From Diplonema papillatum (taxonomy: Eukaryota > Euglenozoa > Diplonemea > Diplonemida > Diplonemidae): 64,000 bases of DNA. The stretch lies in NCBI GenBank assembly GCA_030068145.1, contig JAPJBO010000178.1, forward strand, positions 62,001 to 126,000, read 5' to 3'. The notes beneath the pieces are model-generated. The model saw only the letters and a program-made list of their open reading frames with translations. It did no database searches and had not been told where the DNA came from. Both the position numbers and the translations under genes were made by a program. Below, in pieces: positions 53,401-62,309 of this stretch. Numbering within the stretch: position 1 is the stretch's first letter; each line of letters opens with the position of its first letter.

Positions 53401-56400
53401 GTGCACCACGGCAGACCCGCGCTTTCTTGCACTCTCCGCGGCGGGGGGGTCGACCTGCACTCCGATGCTGCAGACCGTCGGCGTCCTCCTCTGCAGTTCC
53501 AGCTCGTCCTTGACGCTCTGCAGCTGGTAGAACAGCGTCCGCTCCTCCTCGTCCTGGCGGCGGAGCTGGCTATCGAGCTGCTCCTGGATCTTCTGGATCC
53601 GGTCGTCCAGCACCACGTCCCGGAAGCCGGCAGCCCTGGCCCCGCTGCCAAACCCGGGCCTGTTCACTGGCGACATCCGCGCGGCCTCCGTGTGCCGTGC
53701 GGAGTCTGGAGGTTCGAGGTAGTGCGGGGAGACGCCGTCCTGGTCCGGAGACGGGGCGCGGGAGAGCGGCTTGAGGCTCGGGACCGACTTTTTCTTCGCG
53801 GGCGACTGGCTTGCGGTCTTTTCGCTGAGGGCCTGCGTGCTCTGCAGGTCGCGCTCGAGCTGGTTGATGACGCCGGTCAGGCGTTCAAGCTCGGCGGTGC
53901 GCTCCATCAGGGCCGCGAGGAGGTCCTCTTTTTCGGCCTCGAGCGCCGCCGCGCCGCCGCGGAACTCCGCCGCCGCGGCGGCGTGCTCCGCGCGGAGGTC
54001 GGAAAGCGCGGCCTGCAGGGCTTCGTTTTCCCGCTGTGCTTTGCGGACGGCGGCGTCCGGGCTGGGGGGGGTCCCGTCGTCTGCGAAGTCGTGGAACGTG
54101 TCGGGGTCGGTCGCGGGCGGCGGCGAAGGGTTGCGCAGGTTGCCGAGGGCGAGGGCCAACGCCTTCGCCTCGTCTTCCTTGTCGCGGAGATTGACTCGGG
54201 TGCCTGCCAGCTCCGCTGCAGTGGCGGCGAAGCGCGCCTCGGATTCGCCGAGGCGGACCGCCGTCCGCATCGCGGCTTCGCGCGCTTCGAAGTGCAGCGC
54301 CGCCTCGGCGGCGGCCGCCGCCGCCAGGGCTGCGTGCGCCTGGTCAGCCCTATCGCACGCGGCCGCCAGCCGCGCCACCTCCGCGCGCAGCCTCTCCTTT
54401 TCCCTCCGGCAGTCCTCAAGCTCACCACCCCCCTCTGCCCCCTCCGAATGCCCCGCGCCGTCAGGCCTGGCGGACGGGGTCCCGCGGGTTTCCCGGCGGC
54501 TGCTGCCACTGTCTGGATTGCCCTGGTCCTGGCTCCCGCCCCCCGCAGCCTCCGGCTCGGATTCAGTGGCAGGGGCGGTCGGGTCGGCTGGCCCGTCACC
54601 TCGCAGACGCGAAGCTTCGGCGAGGAGCCGGGCCACGTCGCCGCGCAGGCGGTCGTTTTCCGTCCGGTATTCCCTTTCGAGTTCAGCCTCCTTCGGGTCC
54701 CCGGCCAGGCCCTGGTTCTGGCCTTGCGGCGGTGGCTTCCGCTCGCTTTGCAGGCGGGAAACCTCGGCTTCGAGCCGGGCCACGTCGGCGCGCAGGCGAT
54801 CGGCTTCCGTCCGGTGTTCCCTTTCGAGTTCAGCCTCCTTAGTGTCCCCGGCCAGGCCCTGGTTCCGGGCCGCGTCGGCTTGCGGCCCGGCGGTGCCCTC
54901 TGCCTTCCGCTCGCTTTGCAGGCGGGAAACTTCGGCTTCGAGCCGGACCGATTCGGAGGCGAGTCTTTCGCACTTTTTCCGCAGCTCGCAGGCCTCGGCG
55001 TGCAGGCCGTCGGCTTCGGTTTTGCACGCGTCGAGGACGGTTTCGGCTTGTTTCCGGCTGGCCTCCGCGTCTGCTCGGCTCTTCTCCAGCTCCCTGCGCA
55101 GGGCCGCGCATTCACTTCGCAGGCGGTCGGCTTCCTCTGTGCGGGCGGTTGCGGCCCGCTGCTCGCTGGTTGCTCTCCGTTCGTCGTCCAGCCGTCGCGC
55201 TTCGGCGAGCTGGCGCGTGGCCTCCTTCTCGGCTTCCGCCTGGCGCTCGCTTTCGGCTTGCCACCTTTCGGCGTCCTGCTTGCACTCGGCCAGGCGCTGC
55301 GCCAGGTCCTTCGCCTTCGCCTCGCCGTCCCTCAGCGCCGCGCGCAGGCTCTGGGCGGTTTCCTTCGAGGCTTTGAGCTCGGTCAGCAGCTTCATCGTCT
55401 CTTGCTGCCCGGCGATCACAGCAGCGTTCCGAGCCTCGAGTTGGTCCGTCGCAAGCTGGAGGCCGTCTTCGGCCGCCTTCGCCCGCGCTTCCGTCTCGGC
55501 GGCACGCGCTTCGGCGGCTTTGAGCTCCGTCTGGAACCGTTCTTGCTTGAGCTCGGCGGACGCCACCTGCGGGAGGGGGGGGGGGGGGGGGGGGGGGTTG
55601 TTTTCTTCGTTTTGGTGGCGCGAGCAAATATGCGCGCAAAAAGCACTGCGGGGCGTGAAGGGAATGACTAACTAGGACCCCTGCCGATCGAGCTGATCCA
55701 GCCGAATAAGATTCTGGCAGGTTGGCCGAGAAACTTGCTGCCCAGTGCAGGACGCTTTCCCAATTCCAGCTTTGTTCGTTGACTGACTGACGCGGTTGGT
55801 GAAACGCTTCTGCGCAGCCAGCAGCACAAACCTGCCCGATTACGATTCTTCCGGGGTTTGCCCGTGTCTCGCCACAATCTACCGAGGAGATCTTGCTCAT
55901 GTGAAGAAGGACCATCAAGGACTTGGGACAGAGAATGGGACATTGGGGAGACTTTGTGGCTCATCTGCACAAGGGGTAAAGGTAGGGAGTTCGGAGAGAA
56001 CCAGGGATTCGAGAGTAGACGGGTGTGAAGAAGGCCCACCCAGAAGTGTCAGGAGAGAATAGGCGGGGCAAGGGAAGACACCCTGTTCCTCCACTCGAGA
56101 GTCGACGTCTGAAGAACCCACCCAGAGGTATCAGGAGGGAAAAGGCGGGGCAAGGCAAGGGAAAAGAAGCGCGACCTGTTCCTCGGCGAGGGAGACCTTG
56201 TGGCTCATCTGCATGCGGGCTGCGCTTTCTTCGAGGGACCCGGCTTCCGCGCGCGCCAACGCGTTGCGGAGGGCTTTGCTGCCTTGGAACTGCTGGTGCA
56301 GGGCGGAAAGCTCGTTCTCCTTCGCCTGCCTCCGCTCGAACTCGGCGGCAAGCTTCCGCTTGAAGCTGGCGAGGTCCTCCTGGCTCGCTACCAGCAGCTT

Positions 56401-58744
56401 GCCCAGGTGCTCTTGGGCGGCCCTCGCCTCGACTAGGCTGGCTTCGGCGGCTTCCTTGTCGGCGCCTTCTTCCTTTGCCTGCTTCAGCTGGCCCTCCAGC
56501 TCTTCCGTGATGCGCTCGGTCGCGGCTTCGTGGTCCTTCGCCGCGCGTTCGAGAGCGGCCACGCGCTCACGGCTGGCCTGCAGGTCGTCGACCTTGGCCA
56601 GGATTTCGGTGCGCTGGTCGGAGACGACGTCGAGCAGCTCCTGCAGCTGCTGCTTCTTCTCCGCGATGCCGCGCTCGAGGAGCTTCGCCTCGGCCTGCGA
56701 GAGCGCGACCTGGGCTTCGAGGCTGTCCTTCCGCTCCTCGGCGAGCGCCAGCTCGGCCTCGGCGGTCGCGAGCGACTCGCGGTCGTCGCGCGACGCGATT
56801 TTGAACGTTTCCAAGTCGTTCTGTTTTGTTAGAGTTCGCTTGCGATTCCTGGGACTTTTGAAGTCTGTCGTTTCCAAGACGTCCTGTTTTGTTAGAGTTC
56901 GCTAGCATCCCGAGTTTTCGAAGTCTGTAAGGAAACGTTTGTTTCCGTCTGCACACCACCTCTCGGCACGCCGCGTTTCCGCGGGCCTGGATGCCAAACC
57001 GGCGGCAGAGCGACTCGCCAGCTTCTTAGTCTCCACAGATCACATCCGTGGAGGCTGGGGGGCTCTGGTTCGAAAGCAAGGACTGGCGCTGCAACAGCTG
57101 ACCGAGAATGTGAATCGCAACACACTCGGGCTGAACCTCATCAAATGGGTTGTACTGAGCTCGCTGATATCCAGAAACCAACCACGCATGAAATGAAAAT
57201 CAAAGACTGGCAAACGAAAGAGACTGGTATTCATGAGGCAAGAACGCTCATCACTAGAGTGAGTCAATCACATTCTGAATCGGAGCAGCACTCCGCTCTA
57301 CTGACATAGCTAACTAATCTGGCATGACCTCGCCTCGATAATCTCAAATGGCGGTGTTAACATTCCACGGAAGGGATCGTTCGCGATTCAAGAAGAGGGA
57401 TGCCGATTAGAATGCGTATGAATCTTGGTTTCGCTTGTCTCCAATGAGCCAACCCCTTGGGGACGGCTGTGATGAACCTCGCTTCTTCGTACCACACACG
57501 CACAGGAAAGCACGAAAAAAAACAGGCGTTTCGTTGTTTGTGCGTGCCGGCTGATCGTTTTCCCACTTGCATTTATCCGGTGTCATTTCGGGTCCTGAAT
57601 TCTGATCAACCACTAAACACGCTTCGTTTTCCATACCCCGCGTTGTCGCACTTCCGCATAATGAGGCCGACCGGACAAACGACCGCAAAATCACTCTCGC
57701 AATCCGGAGTGGGAGTGTACGAAACCCGCAGGGCTGCAATGCCCAGCAGCTATGCTTGACTGCAATGCCCAGCAGCAATGCTTGACTGCAATGCCCAGCA
57801 GCAATGCTTGACTGCAATGCCCAGCAGCAATACTTGACTGCAATGCCCAACACTGAGGAAAGCCGATAGAGCTTCTCTGCTCGCATTGAGTGTTCCCTCG
57901 TCTGGAGTACCCTTCATGATAGCTAGCAACTTCACGATGAATCTAAAATCTCTGATTCTTCGGAAACGCCGGAGCGTACTGAAACTGTAACAAAGCCATA
58001 CTTGCAAACGAGCAATAATGGTGTCCTTTTCTGCGTTGTCGACATCCAAAGACATCCTGTGTGAGAGGTGGAGGAGACGTTGCTGCCGGATATCCATGAC
58101 AGAAGGTAGCTGGAGGCACTCGCCTTCGCGTTCAAATGGAGGGAAGCATGTTCAGGATCCGTTGGAAGCCAACACCATAGGGTGGCCGACGACGTTGGAC
58201 GCACGTCACATTTCACAAAATGTCCCATGTCTTGCCATGTGGTTGGTCCTTTGGACGGGGAAAGATCTAGAATTAATGTTCAGGCAGGACACTGCCTCTC
58301 ATGCATGTTTGATGCTAGCATGCTAGCATCAAATCATCTTCGAAGAAAATGTAAAACAGAAAAGGGAAAAGGGTCAGGGAGTGTAAGACTCCGCAGGTAG
58401 GTTATATGAAAACTTGAGGAACTGGTCCTCTTTCCTTTCACCACGGTGTTGTGTCGTCTCGGTGGGGGGAAAAACTTAGTTAAACGTTTAGGCAGAACAC
58501 TGCCTCTCATGCATGTTTGATGCTAGCATCAAGTCTTCGTCGACGAAAGTGTAAACTAAAATGGGGGAAGGGAAGCAGCATACATCTGGGATTGAACGTC
58601 TTCCAGCCTTTGGAGGTGCTGTTCTTCCTGCTTCTTTGCCGTCTCGCTGGCGGCCGTCTGTGCCTGGAGGAGGTCGCGCAGATTCTGCAGTTCGTCTTCG
58701 AGCTTCACGATCTTCTTCTTGCTCAAAATGAGCTCGCCCTCGAT
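50452..58744 (-). CDS. Giant coiled-coil cytoskeletal-type protein, at least 1,797 residues (5' end not found)
   Basis: Exons: 58744-58584, 56848-56176, 55566-52200 (3.4 kb) and 51644-50452. Phases fit at every junction (2, 0, 1), and the last exon ends KASET-stop. Nearly all of it is heptad coiled coil rich in Ala/Glu/Lys/Arg/Leu (REAEVSRLQSERK-type repeats occur three times around 54600-54900). The break in the coil, about 53160-53700, is Ser/Pro-rich. It holds SIGVQVDPP and SVGVNTAP, the short 'S-[IV]-G-V-[QN]' motif seen in several cytoskeletal coiled-coil proteins, plus CPGC. Rootletin-, golgin- or flagellar-root-type proteins look like this; no specific orthology can be claimed. The intron before exon 3 ends in an almost pure C tract. 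Upstream exons should lie between 58745 and 62300. Confidence 0.8.
51933..52095. repeat. Repeat family E, two adjacent copies
   Basis: GGGGGAAAGTCTTAGTTTAA, CGTTCAGGCATGACACTCTC and ATGCATGTTT, then GATCTTAGTTTAATGCACAG and GTCTCATGCATGCTTGATGC. Relatives are at 58262-58335 and 58455-58545. All lie in introns of the coiled-coil gene; CGTCTTAGTTTAGTGTTTG near 37633 is a further partial copy. Confidence 0.7.
55573..55607. repeat. Poly(G) tract, C-rich on the coding strand, at an acceptor
   Basis: GGGAGG followed by about 22 G's and TTG. On the minus strand this is the polypyrimidine tract of the exon 3 acceptor, ending CCCGCAG. Confidence 0.85.
56820..56945 (-). repeat. Imperfect tandem duplication of a splice-acceptor region
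   Basis: Minus-strand ACAGACTTCGAAAACTCGGG, then GCGAACTCTAACAAAACAGGAC and TTGGAAACG, is followed at once by a second version (ACAGACTTCAAAAGTCCCAG and so on to AACGACTTGGAAACG). Units are about 60 and 63 bp and each contains AG acceptors. The phase-compatible acceptor for exon 2 (CCCAG|G, start 56848) lies in the downstream unit. Confidence 0.75.
57735..57850. repeat. 26-bp tandem repeat, 4.5 copies
   Basis: Unit TGCAATGCCCAGCAGCAATG followed by CTTGAC; near-perfect, in the first visible intron of the coiled-coil gene. Confidence 0.95.
58262..58545. repeat. Repeat family E, two copies, one with a 26-bp perfect palindrome
   Basis: Both copies carry GCAGGACACTGCCTCTCATG or GCAGAACACTGCCTCTCATG and TGCATGTTTGATGCTAGCAT. 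In the first, TTTGATGCTAGCA|TGCTAGCATCAAA (58308-58333) is a perfect palindrome; the second has only the left half and CAAG. Just downstream of the first visible coiled-coil exon. Confidence 0.75.
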
Positions 58745-59832
58745 CTGGGGTGTTTTGAGGTATACACGATGAAGGGTTAAGGGGTCAACCGGACGAGTGA
58801 CGGAAGCCACCCCGGAAAGATGGTTCAAGCACTCTAGCGAGACTCTCTTTCTCTCTATCTCTCATACTCCAAACGATCTAGCACGATCATACCCGATCGT
58901 TTGGAGTAGAAATGCAGAGCACTTGTCGATCGTAGTATTACAGGGTGGTCGCCACACGGTTGTGTCGATTCATTCGTGGGAATGCTAAGCGCGTAACGAA
59001 GCACTAACTAAGAAGGTGTTGGGCACCGGATTCAAAGGAATTGGACAACAAAAGTTTCCGCAAGTTAAAGAAGTTCTCTCACCATTCAGCGGCTATCTCG
59101 GGGGGTTACCCCATCGTAAGTGCAATTCGTTTAGTTTTCTACCTTTCGCGTTCAATTCATTGTCAGTGAAGCGCACAAAGCATTCCCACGTGTGGCCCAC
59201 ATTTGCCGCACGAAAATGAAAAAGTCGTGTGGCGGATGTGGCGCATTTTCCCGGTTTTTTTCCCCCCTGAAAACCAGCCGCAATCGCCGTATAACCACCA
59301 TATCCCCCTTTTCTTTGTGTTTTCAGAGTTAAAAGTTCGCTTGAAATTCCGGGGTTTTAGGGTCTCCGTGTGACCGTTCATGAATGGGTTCTCTTAGAGC
59401 AAGAAAGGACTATATGGTTACGGGTTGTATATTTAGTGCACGCTTTCGTTATGGGTAATAGCTAGCCATGTCCGGGACTGTTTATGACCGTTGTCTTTGG
59501 AGTTTTCTTTGGGATTCTTACGACAGGTACCCGATCCCAGCCAGTACAAGCTGCTTTGTGGCCCGGTGCTGCAGTAACCAGTTCTGCCGACATCTGGTGA
59601 AAGTCGCCGTATGCCACTGTATTACGGTCGTGCCACCGCGAAATGGATGTTCCGCGAAGGCAGCGATGTGTCGTTCCCGTTCCGAAAAACGGCTCAAAGT
59701 CAAAAAGCTCCACGCATAGGGTCTGACCAGTGAGACACCCAGAATGGCGTGGTTTGGAATGGTCTTCCAAACTTTAATCTCGACTGCTCTCTTTTGACTC
59801 TATTTGGGAACCACCACACTTGATGGTTAGTA

Positions 59833-59882
59833 CGTTGCTCAGGGTAGTCGAATGCCTGACAATCACACTAATGCAACAAAAT
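59833..59882 (+). repeat. Dispersed repeat family F, copy 2
   Basis: Partner of 10452-10500 with a single G/T change in the core. Confidence 0.7.
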
Positions 59883-60929
59883 TAGGGCAGCAGCCAGGAA
59901 CACACTGGTAGGTGAGCAGCGACACCTCCCGAAAGTGAGCCAAGGGCGAAGGACGTATCTGCGGCGGCTGCGGCAGTTGCCCGGTGGTAACCCCACACGC
60001 AGAATGCGGGGAAGGGGAACGTGTTTTTCCAACTACTTTGAAGCCCCTTCCCGACCGTAGCATCCGAGGAAGGTGCAAACATGGAGGGTGCTACGGTAGC
60101 CGTGCACGGGTCTTGGGCACCTGCCTCGTGCAGTTCTCTCCTGATGCAGTCCGGAGAGACCGGCGCCAAGTTTTAGCACAGCCGGTTCCCTCGGGCGCAA
60201 CCTTATGGGAGAGAGAGAGAGAGAGCGCAGACACAATCCATCTTAAAAAGGACCACACACTAATGCAACAAAATCTTTTACAACTTGATGGTGGTGAGAG
60301 CTGTTGCGGACGCCGAGGCAGGGCGCAGGAAAGCTGCGCGCGTTTTACCATGGGCATGAGGGTTGCGGACAACCGACCTGATACATGAGCTGGCATACCT
60401 CTTGGTGCTGTGTTACAAACGCGCCATCGTCTGTTGGATCCTCGCTCATTTCGACCACTAGGCGCGGAATCGACTCAATGGGCGTGTACCTTCCGCTGAT
60501 GATCTGTCGGGTGGGGAGAATTTCAGTTGAGTGGAACTATAGGACATGGACCAACCGGATCGTCGACTGTTCACGCCGAGCTGCTAAAAAGATCTCTCCT
60601 CGCCTTTTCGGCAGTCCTGCACGTCCGAGTGCTCGGTGTCAAACGTTGAACTGGGCAAACAACTGCCCGTGCCTGATGTGGAAACCTTGTCCGAACAACT
60701 GGTTGGTCATCACTCTGCAGCCAATGGAGGCAGACTGCGAACTGTCTCGCAATATCTTACCCACTTATACTGTTTGGCACTCAATTGCGTGCAGATGACA
60801 CCCCACGAACGCAACTCGCAAGAGTAGGGGAGATGCTGCAGAGATACTCGGAAGGGCAACTGGTGGCCTGCTTCCTCGAGTGCTTTTCGACAAACAGATG
60901 CCTTTGGTCTGTGCACACTTTCAGGTGGA

Positions 60930-61095
60930 AAATTGGCAAATGAACATGATCAGAAGGCCCCACTCGGGCGGTTCAGTTTCCTCGCGCACTGCATGTTCTG
61001 TTTTGAGCAGGCTTCAGGTAGATTCTTTCCTTTTTCACCTAATATGCCTTGAGCTACTCGAGCAGGGATCTCCATGTGAAGCTTGGATATATAAG
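60930..61095 (+). repeat. Dispersed repeat family B, 3'-extended copy
   Basis: GAACATGATCAGAAGGCCC, GGGCGGTTCAGTTTCCTCGC, TGCATGTTCTGTTTTGAGCA, GGCTTCAGGTAGATTC and TTTTTCACCTAATATG. About 92% identical to 61893-62045. Confidence 0.8.
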
Positions 61096-61580
61096 CTGTG
61101 CGGGTTCGCACCTCTCCAGGTAAGTTGTATGCGGAGGTACGCAGCCGACTATCACGACACAAAATAAGCTGAGCCAGCAAATTCGTCCTTTCCACCATAC
61201 CTTCGGAAGCCCCGAAGCCACTGGAGCAAGCGCGGCAGCCTGAGAACGGTTGAACGCTCGCAGGGCGCTGTAAAACGGACCAACAACTGCTCGGGCAGTC
61301 GACTCGCGAAGCATCCGCAACTGTGGTTGAAATTGGTATTTTCTTGGGGATTCGTTTCTTCCTCCCCCGCCCCAATAGTGCTGCGCTCGGCTCGGGTCTC
61401 GGTGCCGCTGCAGAAAAAGGATGCTCAAACGGCCCAACTGAGCGGGTGTGTGAGGGATAGAGAAGTCCTGTACAGTGGACTGCCTTTTTCTTGTTGTTTT
61501 TTTACCCATGTGCTGGCATCTGTGGTTCCTGTTTTTGGCCATGCTGCGAAAGGGGCCTCCACGCCAGCACCGATGGGGAT

Positions 61581-61795
61581 TCAGTACGATCATCAGCTTT
61601 CCATCACGCAACCGAAGAAGTCGGTCGAGCAGCGAATGAGGAGAGAAGCACCAAACGCGACGATCAAGACGAGGTGCAGAAGCTACTCCTTCAATACGAT
61701 CATCAGCTTTCCATCACGCAACCGAAGAAGTCGGTCGAGCAGCGAATGAGGAGAGAAGCACCAAACGCGACGATCAAGACGAGGTGCAGAGGCTA
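61581..61795. repeat. 110-bp tandem duplication
   Basis: TACGATCATCAGCTTTCCAT through GACGAGGTGCAGA occurs at 61585-61680 and again 110 bp on, with at most one or two differences. One frame of each unit reads like a coiled-coil segment (DDQDEVQ), but no splice context ties it to a gene. Confidence 0.9.
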
Positions 61796-61837
61796 AAAGA
61801 TGACAATTCACGTGCAAAAGGAACGAAGAAGGGAATC

Positions 61838-62045
61838 CTAAATTTCGTTGACCGCACTACCCTGAACCCAAGTTCTCAACGTGGTTTCAGGTGTAATGAA
61901 CATGATCAGAAGGCCCTACTCGGGCTGTTCAGTTTCCTCGCACATTGCATGTTCTGCTTTGAGCAGGCTTCAGGTAGATTCTTTCCTTTTTCACCTAATA
62001 TGTCTTGAGCTACTCGAGTAGGGATATTCCATGTGAAGCTTGTAC
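61838..62045 (+). repeat. Dispersed repeat family B, long copy
   Basis: Includes the TTTCGTTGACC..ACTACCCTGA 5' block of 7206/49231 and the 3' block of 60930-61095, so it links both halves of family B into one element of about 210 bp. Confidence 0.75.
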
Positions 62046-62059
62046 ATGAAAAGGGGGGG

Positions 62060-62140
62060 GTCGAATAATAACATTTATTCGACACACGCCTGGCTGGTCA
62101 TTTTTTTGTTATTATTTGACCCTGTTATTATTTGACACAC
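62060..62140. other. Candidate terminal/subterminal repeats of the DDE transposon
   Basis: GTCGAATAATAAC (62060-62072) faces two tandem copies of GTTATTATTTGAC (62108-62120 and 62124-62136), an inverted arrangement with one mismatch. Two occurrences of GACACACG flank them. Located about 170 bp beyond the transposase stop. Confidence 0.45.
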
Positions 62141-62309
62141 GGCAGTCTGGATGCAGTTCAGAGCCAAAGGTTGTCGCCTCATCCGTTCAACTGGGAAGCA
62201 ACCGCGCAGGATAGAAAGGAATGATGAGTCGATTCAAGTTGCGGCGTGTCGCGTGATGAAGAAAACGTAGAAGGCAGATGACAAGACATGGAAGGTGCAG
62301 CGAAGTAGC

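Larger units (their letters stand above)
58745..62309. other. Repeat-bearing spacer, probably includes 5' exons of the coiled-coil gene
   Basis: No gene could be assembled. Contains repeat F copy 2, two repeat B copies, the 110-bp tandem duplication and the putative transposon end at 62060-62140. (GA)n occurs at 60208-60226. Confidence 0.4.

Noticed and set aside
50587..55675. Long plus-strand ORFs (353, 759 and 634 aa) opposite the coiled-coil gene
   Set aside because: Antisense shadows of GC-rich Ala/Arg/Glu codons. The minus strand has continuous heptads and consistent splice phases; the plus frames have no domain.
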